Shown one piece after another: positions 44,465 to 53,853 of a stretch of DNA of 64,000 bases. Within the stretch, counting starts at the first letter, position 1. The number at the start of each line of letters is the position of its first letter. Under the pieces are notes generated by a model, which was not told where the DNA came from, made no database searches, and saw only the letters and a program-made list of their open reading frames with translations. A program made the position numbers and the translations under genes. The stretch comes from Pseudohalioglobus lutimaris (GTDB lineage Bacteria; Pseudomonadota; Gammaproteobacteria; Pseudomonadales; Halieaceae): assembly GCF_002866825.1 (NCBI RefSeq), contig NZ_PKUS01000005.1, positions 1-64,000 on the forward strand. The letters run 5' to 3'.

Positions 44465-45373
44465 ATGAGGATACTGGTAGTGGGTGGAACCGGGTTGATC
44501 GGCGGGCACTGTGCATTACATTTGGCGCAGGCTGGGCATGAAGTGACCCTGATGGCGCGCTCGGCCCCTGCGGCCCCTGTATTGGCCGCCCTGCCTTTCA
44601 TTCCCACGCATTACGTTGAGGACGACGTCGGCGATGGGCGTTTGGCGGGTTTCGACTGGTTGGTGTTTGCTGCAGGCGTGGATATTCGCCAACTGCCCCA
44701 GGACGGCTCGGTGACCGAAGATGATTTTTACACGCGCTACAACACCGAGGGTATCCCGCGCTTTTTTGCGGCCGCCAGGGCGGCGGGTATTAAGCGTGCT
44801 GCCTACATCGGCACGTTCTACCCCCAGGTGGCGCCGGATAAGATCGAGACCAGCCCCTACGTGCGTTCGCGCAAGCTGGCTGACGATGCCATTCGCGCCA
44901 TGAGTGATGACAGCTTTGCAGTGTGCAGCTTGAATGCGCCTTTCGTGCTGGGGCATTTGCCGGGACTGGACGTTCCCCATTTGCATTACAACTATCTCTA
45001 TACGAAGGGCCTGATGGAAGGTGTGCCACTCTGGGCGCCCGAGGGCGGCACCAACCACATCACATCTCTCTCGGTGGCTGAGGCAGTGCAGGGTGCTTTG
45101 GAAAATGGTGAATCGGGCCGCGCCTATTTGGTGGGTGACGAAAACCTCACCTGGAAAGAGTACTTCGAGATGTGGTGTGAGGAAACCGGCAACTCTCAAG
45201 AGCTGGAGGTGCGTGGTGATGAACACCCGCTGATGCCTGATATCATCATGTTTGCCGGTCGCAACGCGACGGTCAGCTATACCCCGGAAGGCGTGGCAGA
45301 GCTTGGTTACCGAACTGGGCGTGTGCGATCCGCTATTGCCGAAATCGTTGCCAGCTATGAGGCATCCCAATGA
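44465..45373 (+). CDS. NAD-dependent epimerase/dehydratase family protein
   Basis: A 302-residue extended SDR. Rossmann motif VVGGTGLIGGH near 5-15; the active-site position has YIGTFYPQ in place of the common YxxxK region, followed by YVRSRKLADDAI, where YVRSRK supplies a Tyr-x4-Lys spacing one residue longer than usual. It may therefore bind NAD without typical epimerase chemistry. Two ATGs compete: 44459 has GAGGAG only one base away; 44465 has it at 6 bases and is preferred. Its last codon overlaps the next gene by 4 bases. Confidence 0.82.
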   Translation: MRILVVGGTGLIGGHCALHLAQAGHEVTLMARSAPAAPVLAALPFIPTHYVEDDVGDGRLAGFDWLVFAAGVDIRQLPQDGSVTEDDFYTRYNTEGIPRFFAAARAAGIKRAAYIGTFYPQVAPDKIETSPYVRSRKLADDAIRAMSDDSFAVCSLNAPFVLGHLPGLDVPHLHYNYLYTKGLMEGVPLWAPEGGTNHITSLSVAEAVQGALENGESGRAYLVGDENLTWKEYFEMWCEETGNSQELEVRGDEHPLMPDIIMFAGRNATVSYTPEGVAELGYRTGRVRSAIAEIVASYEASQ

Positions 45374-45789
45374 ATCGCGAGAATGCCCCTTCAACCCTTG
45401 CGGCAGACTATGCGAGGGCCGTTGATGATCGCCAGTTCAGCGCCATGGAGACACTTATGTGGCCCGAATTTACGCAGCAGGGGCCGGGGTTTTCAGCGGA
45501 GTCGCGGACGGTGTTTATCGCTAACCTGGCGGTTTTGCGCTCCTTCGATAGCACCTTTCATTTGCTCGGCCAGGTGGCGGGGGAGTGGCAGGGCGATCAG
45601 TATCGTGGTGAGACCTACTGCGTGGCATCGCATTTCTTCCAACGCGACGGCCGCTCACTGTGTATGGACATGGGCATCCGCTACCAGGACGTGATTGAGG
45701 TGCGCGGTGGAGAAGCGCGCTATTTGTCGCGTGACCTTAATGTGGTGTGGCAGGACGAGCGAGAGATCACTGCACCGATTCTGGGCTGA
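45370..45789 (+). CDS. NTF2-fold (SnoaL-like) protein
   Basis: A 139-residue NTF2/SnoaL-like protein: DYARAVDDRQFSAMETLMWPEFTQQGPGF, then FDSTFHLLGQVAGEWQGDQYRGETYCVASHFF and GIRYQDVIEVRGGEARYLSRDLNVVWQ. The pattern resembles small dehydratase/hydrolase-like members. ATGA overlap with the preceding epimerase-like gene shows translational coupling, so the two likely act on one substrate. It ends 37 bases before a convergent LysR gene. Confidence 0.82.
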   Translation: MNRENAPSTLAADYARAVDDRQFSAMETLMWPEFTQQGPGFSAESRTVFIANLAVLRSFDSTFHLLGQVAGEWQGDQYRGETYCVASHFFQRDGRSLCMDMGIRYQDVIEVRGGEARYLSRDLNVVWQDEREITAPILG

Positions 45790-45825
45790 ATCGCCTGTGA
45801 CTAAGGAACTCGGTGGTCTTACGGG

Positions 45826-46692
45826 TTATTCCAGGTTCTCCACCAGATAATCTACCAGCAGACGTATTCTCGGTGATAAGTGCCGGTTTTGCGGGTAAAC
45901 CGCCCAGACGCCTTCGCCTGTTTCTGCGTATTTGTCCAGCGCCGTCACCAGACTGCCATCTTCGATGTGTGACTCAACGTAGTAGTCAGGGAGTTGAACA
46001 AGTCCCAGGCCCTTCAACGCCGCGTCAATCAACCCGGAACCACTATTACAGGTTAGATTTCCACTCACGCGAAGTAGTTTCTGCCGGCCGTCTTCTTTGA
46101 ATCGCCAGTGGTCAAGGGTCCCCAGTAGGCAATTGTGTGAGGCTAGTTCCGACAGTGAATGGGGGGTTCCATTTCGTTTCACGTAGGCGGGTGACGCGCA
46201 GACATAGTTCCGGCGGTTGCTCAACTTTTTTGCCATCAAAGTGGAGTCGGCTAACTTCCCCAGTCGAATCGCAATGTCGTAACCTTCCTCCACAAGGTCA
46301 AGCTGTTGGTTGGTCAAGTTTGCGTGGATTTGGACATCGGCGTGCTGCTGTAAGAAATTGTTCAGCAGCGGCAGGATTTTCCGCTCGGCGTATGTTACCG
46401 GCGCAGTCAGCTTGATTTTACCCTGGGGTCGACTCTGAAGGTTGGTCACGGCGCGTTCAGCAGCATCGAGGCCATCGAGCACGCTACGACAGTGTTGATA
46501 AAAGATGTCACCCTCTTGAGTCAGGGAAACACGGCGGGTTGTGCGATAGAACAACTTGATATTCAGCCGCTTTTCCAGGGCGCTGATCTGGCGGCTAACC
46601 TGTGGTATCGAAATAGACAGCCTTTTCGCGGCCCTGGTGAAGCTCTCCGTTTCGGCTACATGAACAAACTCACTGATGCCTTCCCATTGCAT
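45826..46692 (-). CDS. LysR family regulator, divergent from frmA
   Basis: A 288-residue LysR-type regulator. Winged helix at 1-60 (FVHVAETESFTRAAKRLSISIPQVSRQISALEKRLNIKLFYRTTRRVSLT), then the two-lobed effector domain from about 90 (KIKLTAPVTYAERKILPLLNNFLQQH). It resembles the group next to glutathione-dependent formaldehyde dehydrogenase genes. ATG 46692 (MQWEGI) is preferred to 46734, which would add an unusual aromatic N-terminus. An inverted repeat of LysR type lies in the space to frmA, making formaldehyde- or glutathione-adduct-responsive control likely. Confidence 0.88.
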   Translation of the reverse strand: MQWEGISEFVHVAETESFTRAAKRLSISIPQVSRQISALEKRLNIKLFYRTTRRVSLTQEGDIFYQHCRSVLDGLDAAERAVTNLQSRPQGKIKLTAPVTYAERKILPLLNNFLQQHADVQIHANLTNQQLDLVEEGYDIAIRLGKLADSTLMAKKLSNRRNYVCASPAYVKRNGTPHSLSELASHNCLLGTLDHWRFKEDGRQKLLRVSGNLTCNSGSGLIDAALKGLGLVQLPDYYVESHIEDGSLVTALDKYAETGEGVWAVYPQNRHLSPRIRLLVDYLVENLE

Positions 46693-46716
46693 GATTGTTA
46701 CCGTGAAGTAAAAGTG

Positions 46717-46736
46717 AATTGCATAATAGTGCAATT
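46717..46736. promoter_or_regulatory. LysR-type inverted repeat between lysR and frmA
   Basis: AATTGCA-N6-TGCAATT with perfect 7-bp arms, containing the T-N11-A spacing of LysR sites. It is 25 bases upstream of the regulator start and touches the -35 region of the frmA promoter, where a LysR activator would be expected. Confidence 0.6.
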
Positions 46737-46777
46737 GTTTGTCATGTGGAAATTAATATAATGGCTACCCCACATGA
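46735..46777 (+). promoter_or_regulatory. frmA promoter with a second inverted repeat around the -10
   Basis: TTGTTT at 46735-46740 and TATAAT at 46757-46762, 16 bases apart. TCATGTGG (46742-46749) and its exact complement CCACATGA (46770-46777) flank the -10 with 20 bases between. The symmetry could be a second protein site or an early-transcript hairpin arm. Confidence 0.55.
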
Positions 46778-46824
46778 TGATCGGGCCTATAGTTAATGTC
46801 CTGTTCCATCAACTATCCCCTTAA

Positions 46825-47970
<1,146 letters not shown>

Positions 47971-47982
47971 TGACGACAACTC

Positions 47983-48000
47983 GGCCTCCTGCGGGAGGCC
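47983..48000 (+). other. Intercistronic hairpin between frmA and frmB
   Basis: GGCCTCC-TGCG-GGAGGCC makes a perfect 7-bp stem 12 bases after the frmA stop. No T-run follows, so it is more likely an mRNA-stability or processing element than a terminator. Confidence 0.5.
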
Positions 48001-48018
48001 AATATCAGGAAACACGCA

Positions 48019-48858
48019 ATGACTATTGAAAACGTGAGTTCAAATAAGAGCTTTGGTGGCTGGAACAAGCAGTACAACCACTATTCAGAATCGCTGAACT
48101 GTACCATGCGGTTTGCGATTTACTTGCCGCCAAACGCCTCTAATGGAGACAAAGTGCCGGTACTGTATTGGCTTTCCGGACTGACGTGTACGGATGAGAA
48201 CTTCATACACAAGGCTGGTGCGCAACGCCTGGCGGCGGAGTTGGGCATAGCTATTGTCGTGCCGGACACCAGCCCGAGAGGTGAGGGTGTGGCAGATGAC
48301 GACAATTACGACCTGGGGCAGGGCGCGGGCTTTTACGTTAACGCGACCCAGGAGCCATGGAGTAGTCACTACCACATGTACGATTATGTGGTTGACGAGC
48401 TTCCCCGGCTGGTCGAATCGACTTTTCCGGTCTCGGACAAACGCGCCATCAGCGGTCACTCTATGGGCGGTCACGGCGCTTTGGTTATCGCGCTGCGCAA
48501 CCCGGAGCGTTATGCATCGGTATCAGCGTTCAGTCCCATTACTAATCCTATGAACTGCCCCTGGGGACAAAAGGCCTTCAACGCCTATCTCGGGAAAGAC
48601 CGGGAAAGCTGGCGCGAATATGATGCGAGTGAGCTCATGCGGCGGGCCACGCAGTTTGTCCCGGCGCTGGTTGACCAGGGTGAGGGGGATGATTTTCTCG
48701 TGGAGCAGCTCAAGCCCGAGTTGTTAGCAGCGGCGGCTGAGGCCAGCGCCTATCCCCTGGAACTTCGCCTTCAGGAAGGATACGACCACAGCTACTATTT
48801 TATCGCCAGCTTTATCGACGATCACCTGCGCTTTCATGCCGCGCACTTGAACGGCTAG
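48019..48858 (+). CDS. frmB: S-formylglutathione hydrolase
   Basis: A 279-residue serine esterase that hydrolyses S-formylglutathione to formate and glutathione, completing formaldehyde detoxification begun by FrmA. Catalytic Ser148 in [11 protein letters not shown]; the oxyanion region [12 protein letters not shown] near 51-62; catalytic Asp in DQGEGDDFL and His in GYDHSYYF near the end. Length and motifs match FghA/FrmB. It lies 48 bases after frmA with the hairpin between. Confidence 0.93.
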   Translation: MTIENVSSNKSFGGWNKQYNHYSESLNCTMRFAIYLPPNASNGDKVPVLYWLSGLTCTDENFIHKAGAQRLAAELGIAIVVPDTSPRGEGVADDDNYDLGQGAGFYVNATQEPWSSHYHMYDYVVDELPRLVESTFPVSDKRAISGHSMGGHGALVIALRNPERYASVSAFSPITNPMNCPWGQKAFNAYLGKDRESWREYDASELMRRATQFVPALVDQGEGDDFLVEQLKPELLAAAAEASAYPLELRLQEGYDHSYYFIASFIDDHLRFHAAHLNG

Positions 48859-48924
48859 TTTTTGCCAGTGGGTGCACTGGGTAACGGGCGAATATGGCGT
48901 TCTATCGAATGAATGAGTGAGCGC

Positions 48925-49191
48925 TCATCTCAATTGACTGTCTTTGCTGCCTCGCCGGTTATAACCGGCAAAAGCCTTTCGTTCAGCATCGACAGTCTCC
49001 TGGCACGATACGCAGAGTCGTACGCCCGGAATTGCTTTTCTCCTGGCCTCGGGGATTGTCACGCCGCACTCGTCGCAGTGGGAAGCGCTTTCTCCCCGGG
49101 GCAGTTGATCGCGAGCGCGGTTGATTTCGTCCTCCAGGCTGGCATCAATCTGTTCCTGAACTGCGCCATCCTTAGCAAAACCTCCGGCCAT
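48925..49191 (-). CDS. DksA/TraR-type zinc-finger protein (YbiI-like)
   Basis: An 88-residue protein with a C4 zinc finger C-x2-C-x17-C-x2-C (CDECG ... CVSCQ) of DksA/TraR type. The surroundings IPEARRKAIPGVRLC and the ending YNRRGSKDSQLR are nearly identical to E. coli YbiI. It lacks the long coiled coil of DksA, so direct action in the RNA polymerase channel is uncertain. It is convergent with frmB. A different-frame plus-strand reading over the same bases is not coding. Confidence 0.88.
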   Translation of the reverse strand: MAGGFAKDGAVQEQIDASLEDEINRARDQLPRGESASHCDECGVTIPEARRKAIPGVRLCVSCQETVDAERKAFAGYNRRGSKDSQLR

Positions 49192-49396
49192 GATGGTCCC
49201 CTCGGGCTACCGCCACTCCCCGGCTACTTTGCACCACAAGAGAGTGAAAACGTTTTGTGCTTGTATACGAGCATAATAGCATGTCTTGCCAGAGCCGCTG
49301 GTCAATTTACCAACCATTGCGCGATGCAGGCGATACCCCTGGTTTGCCATTCATGGTTACCGGGGGCAATGCATGTAAACGTACAGGCGCGACGGG

Positions 49397-50299
49397 TTAA
49401 AAGGATTCATTCATCAATAGTTGGCTGAGCCGTTTGAGCGCCTTGCCTTTGTTACTGATTTTCCAGGCTATATAGCGTTCCTGATCCTCGGTGGTCGGTT
49501 CCTCGGTGGTCAGTTTGACCAGTGCTCCGCTGTCCAGATGTGACTGAATCAGTTTTTGAGGCAGATGGCCTACGCCCAGGCCTGCCAGTTGCGCCTGGAT
49601 CTTCTGTTCCATGGTCTGTACGTAGAGCACCTGTTTGCCGAGGGTCAAGCCTTCGCTGCGCATGACGTTATGCCTTGTCGTGTCATGCGTCACGATTCGC
49701 CGGTAGTCAGGTAACTGTGCCGCGATCGCCTGAGGATTCCTGGCAATGAGGCCAAGCGGGTGATGGGCCGCTGCCACCAGCAACATGTCCGCCGGAGGGA
49801 TTGGCAGCGCGCGAAACCCCTTCTGCAGAGGCACCGGTGCCGGCGCGCCTACCAATAGATCGATGCTGTCCATTTCCAGTGCCTCCCATCCTCCACCAAG
49901 CACGCATTCACGTATATCAATTTCCAGGCTGGGTTGCTCCGCCAATAAAGCGCCCAGGGCCTGAAAAAAGGGCTCACGTACTGTGGTGGACTCCAGCCCC
50001 AGGCGTAATCGCGGTTCCCAGCCGGTAGCCAGTTCCTGCACCTGATCAGCGAGATAAGCTGTGGCGCGGAGAATTTTGCGTCCCTCGTCGAGCAGCAGCC
50101 TGCCGCTGGGCGTGAGTACCGAGCGTCGTCCCTGGCGTTGAAACAGGGTCACAGCCATCTGTTCTTCAAGCTTCTGCACCGTATAGGACAGCGCTGAAGT
50201 TGCCTTGCCTAACTCTTCAGCGGCCCTGGCAAAACTGCCGCGCCGGTCGATGGCGTCCAGTACCTGCAACGCATCAAGGGTGATGGGGGTAAGGCTCAT
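49397..50299 (-). CDS. LysR family regulator, divergent from the DoxX operon
   Basis: A 300-residue LysR-type regulator. Winged helix at 5-62 (ALQVLDAIDRRGSFARAAEELGKATSALSYTVQKLEEQMAVTLFQRQGRRSVLT); effector lobes from about 90. It resembles YhaJ-like and DoxX/pirin-linked regulators that sense quinones or electrophiles. A TGTTC-N9-GAACA repeat lies 26-44 bases before its start, toward the divergent operon. Confidence 0.88.
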   Translation of the reverse strand: MSLTPITLDALQVLDAIDRRGSFARAAEELGKATSALSYTVQKLEEQMAVTLFQRQGRRSVLTPSGRLLLDEGRKILRATAYLADQVQELATGWEPRLRLGLESTTVREPFFQALGALLAEQPSLEIDIRECVLGGGWEALEMDSIDLLVGAPAPVPLQKGFRALPIPPADMLLVAAAHHPLGLIARNPQAIAAQLPDYRRIVTHDTTRHNVMRSEGLTLGKQVLYVQTMEQKIQAQLAGLGVGHLPQKLIQSHLDSGALVKLTTEEPTTEDQERYIAWKISNKGKALKRLSQLLMNESF

Positions 50300-50324
50300 C
50301 GAGTGTTCCTCAGTATAAAAATAT

Positions 50325-50343
50325 TGTTCAATAAATTAGAACA
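50325..50343. promoter_or_regulatory. LysR-type inverted repeat upstream of doxX
   Basis: TGTTC-AATAAATTA-GAACA contains TTC-N9-GAA, the T-N11-A form of LysR sites, in the 140-base space between the regulator and the DoxX gene. Confidence 0.5.
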
Positions 50344-50439
50344 TATTGTAAGAAAATGCACCCTTATTCGGTCGGTCACGCATTGGTACATTGTATTCGT
50401 CAGTTCAACAAACCTATTTGTTTATATCAGGAGACGATC

Positions 50440-50886
50440 ATGGAAAATGTAATACGACGCATCACAGCCTCTTCAGCCGGCTACGACACCCTGCCACTGC
50501 GCATTGGCGCCGGCGTGATCTTCGCCGCACACGGCGCACAAAAACTGTTCGGCTGGTTCGGCGGATACGGCCTGCAGGGCACCGGCGAGTGGATGGCATC
50601 CATCGGTCTGGAGCCCGGTGTGCTGATGGCCGCAATGGCGGGTAGCGCCGAGTTTTTCGGAGGCCTGGCACTGATTCTGGGCTTGCTGTTGCGTCCCGCC
50701 GCCGTGGTGCTGGCACTGACCATGGTGGTGGCAATCGTCACGGTGCATCTGTCAAACGGCTTGTTTATGGCCAATAACGGCTACGAATTCGGCCTGGCGT
50801 TGCTGGCGGTGAGCGTCGGCCTGGCAATTCGCGGTGCAGGCAGTGCCAGTATTGACCGGCTGCTCAGTGACAGACTGGCCGGATAA
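50440..50886 (+). CDS. DoxX family membrane protein
   Basis: A 148-residue inner-membrane protein with four helices, DoxX family: RIGAGVIFAAHGAQKLFGWFGGYGLQGTGEWMASIG near 22-57, then GSAEFFGGLALILGLLLRPAAVVLALTMVVAI. Such proteins join thiol and redox stress responses and may partner quinone chemistry. AGGAGA lies 6 bases before ATG 50440. It is the first of four genes with azoreductase, glutathionyl-hydroquinone reductase and pirin. Confidence 0.9.
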   Translation: MENVIRRITASSAGYDTLPLRIGAGVIFAAHGAQKLFGWFGGYGLQGTGEWMASIGLEPGVLMAAMAGSAEFFGGLALILGLLLRPAAVVLALTMVVAIVTVHLSNGLFMANNGYEFGLALLAVSVGLAIRGAGSASIDRLLSDRLAG

Positions 50887-50919
50887 AGCATTGTTGGCTT
50901 AACCAAGGGAGAAATTCTA

Positions 50920-51516
50920 ATGACTGTACTGAAAATTGATTCAAGCGCCCGTCTGGAGGGCGCGAACTCGCGCATCATCACAGACTATCTGGTGCGCAAG
51001 CTGGGACAGCCGGTTATCGAACGTGACCTGGTTAAAAACCCCCTGCCGCCGATGAGTCCGCAGGATATGTTGGGGGTGCACGGGACGCATGATGATCAGC
51101 GACCCAGCCTGCTACGCCATCTTGCCCTGTCCGAAGAACTGATCGCCGAGTTACAGCAGGCCGATACGCTGGTAGTGGGCGTACCCATGTACAACTTCAG
51201 TGTGCCCACCCATCTTAAACAGTGGATAGACTACGTGTGCCGCCCCGGCGTGTCATTCCGCTACACTGAAAACGGGCCGGAAGGCCTGGTCGCCGTAAAG
51301 CGGGCGTTCATTGTCACGGCGTCTGGCGGCACACAGATTGGCAATGACATGGACTTCGCCAGCCGCTATATGGAACACATCTGTCGCTTTTTGGGCGTTG
51401 ACGACGTCATTCATATCGATGCCAGCGGCTCCAAGGGATCGCCAGAATTGGTGATTGCAGGTGCCCGGCAGCAAATTGATGCGGTGCTGATGCAGCGCGA
51501 GTTGGAGGTAGCATAG
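50920..51516 (+). CDS. azoR: FMN-dependent NADH:quinone oxidoreductase (azoreductase)
   Basis: A 198-residue flavodoxin-fold enzyme of the AzoR family. FMN loop DSSARLEGANSRIITDYLV near 6-24, second contact VPMYNFSVPTHLKQWIDYVCRPG near 88-110, third loop TASGGTQIGNDMDFAS. It should reduce quinones and azo compounds by two electrons, avoiding semiquinones. GGGAGAAATTC precedes the ATG. It is 2 bases upstream of the glutathionyl-hydroquinone reductase. Confidence 0.9.
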   Translation: MTVLKIDSSARLEGANSRIITDYLVRKLGQPVIERDLVKNPLPPMSPQDMLGVHGTHDDQRPSLLRHLALSEELIAELQQADTLVVGVPMYNFSVPTHLKQWIDYVCRPGVSFRYTENGPEGLVAVKRAFIVTASGGTQIGNDMDFASRYMEHICRFLGVDDVIHIDASGSKGSPELVIAGARQQIDAVLMQRELEVA

Positions 51517-51518
51517 TT

Positions 51519-52478
51519 ATGGGTTTATTACAGAACGGTCAGTGGGTGGATCAGTGGTATGACACGGACTCAAGTGGTGGTGAGTTCCGCCGCCAGGAAA
51601 GTCGCTTTCGCAACTGGGTGACCGCTGATGGCGAGGCCGGGCCAACCGGTGACGAGGGCTTCAAGGCAGAACCCGGGCGCTATCACTTATACGTGTCACT
51701 GGCCTGTCCCTGGGCGCACCGCACGCTTATCTTTCGTCAGCTCAAGGACCTGCAGGACTTGATTGATGTTACCGTGGTCGAGCCATTGATGTTGAGCAAC
51801 GGTTGGGAATTGAAGGGGGATCAGTACGGACTGGATTATCTGTATCAGTTGTATCTAAAAGCGAACCCGGATTACGAAGGCCGCGTTACGGTACCTGTAC
51901 TGTGGGATAAGCAGCGGCAGACTATCGTCAGTAATGAATCGGCCGATATTATCCGTATGTTCAACGGCGCTTTTAACGGCCTCACCGGCAACGACAGTGA
52001 TTACTACCCTGAAGCATTGCGCGCGCAGATCGACGTGATTAATGAGCGTATCTACGATGGCGTCAATAACGGTGTGTACCGCGCCGGGTTTGCAACCAAT
52101 CAGCAGGCCTACGAGGCAGCGTATTACAAGCTGTTTGATGCGCTGGACTGGGTTGAGCAAACCTTAACGCAGCAACGCTATCTTGCGGGCGACCGCTTGA
52201 CCGAGGCGGACTGGCGTCTTTTTACCACCTTGATTCGCTTCGACGCGGTCTACTACGGGCATTTTAAAACCAACCGCCAGCGTATTGCCGACTACCCGGC
52301 GATCAGCAACTACCTGAGGGATTTGTATCAGCGCCCGGGCGTTGCCCAGACAGTGGACTTTGTCCACATCAAGCAGCACTACTACAGCAGTCACGTGACC
52401 ATCAACCCAACGCAGGTGGTGCCAGTGGGTCCGGACCAGGATTTTACGCTGCCACATAACCGTGACCAGTTGGTCTGA
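51519..52478 (+). CDS. yqjG: Glutathionyl-hydroquinone reductase (YqjG/Xi-class GST)
   Basis: A 319-residue Xi-class glutathione transferase that reduces glutathionyl-hydroquinones to hydroquinones. Catalytic Cys63 in SLACPWAHRT; VPVLWDKQRQTIVSNESADIIRMFN is the glutathione site; the C-terminal helical domain has RYLAGDRLTEADWRLFTTLIRFDAVYYGHFKTN. It complements the adjacent azoreductase in quinone detoxification; the start is 2 bases after the azoR stop. Confidence 0.92.
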   Translation: MGLLQNGQWVDQWYDTDSSGGEFRRQESRFRNWVTADGEAGPTGDEGFKAEPGRYHLYVSLACPWAHRTLIFRQLKDLQDLIDVTVVEPLMLSNGWELKGDQYGLDYLYQLYLKANPDYEGRVTVPVLWDKQRQTIVSNESADIIRMFNGAFNGLTGNDSDYYPEALRAQIDVINERIYDGVNNGVYRAGFATNQQAYEAAYYKLFDALDWVEQTLTQQRYLAGDRLTEADWRLFTTLIRFDAVYYGHFKTNRQRIADYPAISNYLRDLYQRPGVAQTVDFVHIKQHYYSSHVTINPTQVVPVGPDQDFTLPHNRDQLV

Positions 52479-52512
52479 CAATACTTAGCGTGCCAGCGCA
52501 AGGGGGTTTTAC

Positions 52513-53358
52513 GTGAACAGGAAATTGTTGCAGGTGTATCAGGCGCAGCCGTCCCATGATGGTGATGGGGTGAAGATAAATCGCATTGCCGGAGCTCAGA
52601 TGCATGCGGTGTTGGACCCGTTTCTGATGATCGATGAGATCAACTCCGATTCGGCGGCGGACTATATGGGCGGTTTTCCCGAGCATCCACATCGTGGATT
52701 CGAGACCATCACCTACATGAAAGCTGGTCGCATGCGTCATCGCGACCACATGGGCAATGAGGGTGTGATAGGGCCTGGCGATGTGCAGTGGATGACCGCT
52801 GGACGGGGCGTATTGCACTCGGAAATGCCGGAGCAGGAACAGGGTCTGATGCATGGCTTTCAGTTATGGCTGAACCTGCCTGCAGTCGACAAGCTCAAGC
52901 CTGCGGCGTATCGCGATATTCGCAGTGCAGAGATCGCGTGCACTCGGGACAAACAGGAGGGCGAGGTTCGGGTTATAGCAGGCGAGGTTACGATTGAAGA
53001 CCAACTGCTCAGTGGCCGACTGCCAGTCATGACTACCAGGCCACTACTCGCCGATGTATCCGTGTCAGCCGGAAAGGAAATGGTTCTGGACGTGGGTGAA
53101 TACGAGCGTGTACTGGTGTTTGTTTACGCTGGAGAGAGTACGGAGCTGAACACCAGGCAGCTTGGCGTTTACGGGAGCGGCGCCGCGCTGACACTGCGGG
53201 CCGGGGAGGCCGGCTTTGAGGCGCTGGTGTTGTCCGGCGAGCCCTTGCGAGAGCCTATTGCCCAGTATGGTCCATTTGTAATGAACCACCCCGAGGAAAC
53301 CGAACAGGCCATCCGTGATTATCAGCAAGGAAAGCTGTTGGTGTCTTCACCCGGTTAG
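52513..53358 (+). CDS. Pirin family protein
   Basis: A 281-residue bicupin pirin. Metal site in the first cupin: GGFPEHPHRGFETITYMKAGRMRHRDHMGNEG, followed by WMTAGRGVLHSEMPE. It is likely quercetinase-like or redox-sensing; in YhaK/YhhW-type context it accompanies quinone stress genes, as here. The start is GTG at 52513, seven bases after AAGGGGG. It differs in sequence from the pirin at 4848. Confidence 0.9.
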   Translation: MNRKLLQVYQAQPSHDGDGVKINRIAGAQMHAVLDPFLMIDEINSDSAADYMGGFPEHPHRGFETITYMKAGRMRHRDHMGNEGVIGPGDVQWMTAGRGVLHSEMPEQEQGLMHGFQLWLNLPAVDKLKPAAYRDIRSAEIACTRDKQEGEVRVIAGEVTIEDQLLSGRLPVMTTRPLLADVSVSAGKEMVLDVGEYERVLVFVYAGESTELNTRQLGVYGSGAALTLRAGEAGFEALVLSGEPLREPIAQYGPFVMNHPEETEQAIRDYQQGKLLVSSPG

Positions 53359-53488
53359 TCATTCAGAGGCGCCCACAATAGATTACAATTTTGTATAGCT
53401 TGAGTAATGCCTTTGTTATCACTTGCCGCGTAGTCTGGACACTGTCAGATAAGCTGACTACGGAACAAAGCAACAGGAGATTATTGGT

Positions 53489-53791
53489 ATGATTACTCGA
53501 ATCAAGAACGTTAGCCTTTTCAGTATTGCAGCATTTACCCTCGCATTCTCAGGGCTGACAATGGCTGATCAGGATGAAGTGCGAGCGATAGCCGGGGCGA
53601 AGATTACGCTGGTTGAAGCGATTCAGCATGCACAATCCGCGCATGAGGGTACGGCCATCGAAGCCGGTATCGATGAAGACAGCTTTAAACCTGAGTTTGA
53701 GGTTACGCTTGTTCGCGATGGCGTGGTTTATGACGTACGAGTCAGCGCCGAAACGGGTGAGGTGCTCGGGGTGCGCGAGGACAAAAATTGA
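53489..53791 (+). CDS. Exported PepSY-domain protein
   Basis: A 100-residue periplasmic protein: signal peptide 1-26 (ending LTMA), then one PepSY domain (KITLVEAIQHAQSAHEGTAIEAGIDED, VRDGVVYDVRVSAETGEVLGV). Such small PepSY proteins often sit next to OmpR/EnvZ-type two-component genes and may be their target or sensor partner. A GGAG ribosome site lies before the ATG. 62 bases separate it from the response regulator. Confidence 0.88.
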   Translation: MITRIKNVSLFSIAAFTLAFSGLTMADQDEVRAIAGAKITLVEAIQHAQSAHEGTAIEAGIDEDSFKPEFEVTLVRDGVVYDVRVSAETGEVLGVREDKN

Positions 53792-53853
53792 CAGCTAACG
53801 ATACTGCTGGAATCCGCCGCTGATTATGCGGCGGGTTCACGCCAAGGATACCC

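Noticed and set aside
44516-45394. A 292-codon minus-strand frame opposite the epimerase-like gene
   Set aside because: No family motif; the plus strand has a Rossmann motif, ribosome site and coupled neighbour.
48865-48880. CCAGTG-GGTG-CACTGG hairpin after frmB
   Set aside because: Only a 6-bp stem and no T-run on either strand after it; too weak to call a terminator.
48913-49428. A 171-codon plus-strand frame
   Set aside because: Overlaps the YbiI-like zinc-finger gene on the other strand, whose cysteines and tail are unmistakable.
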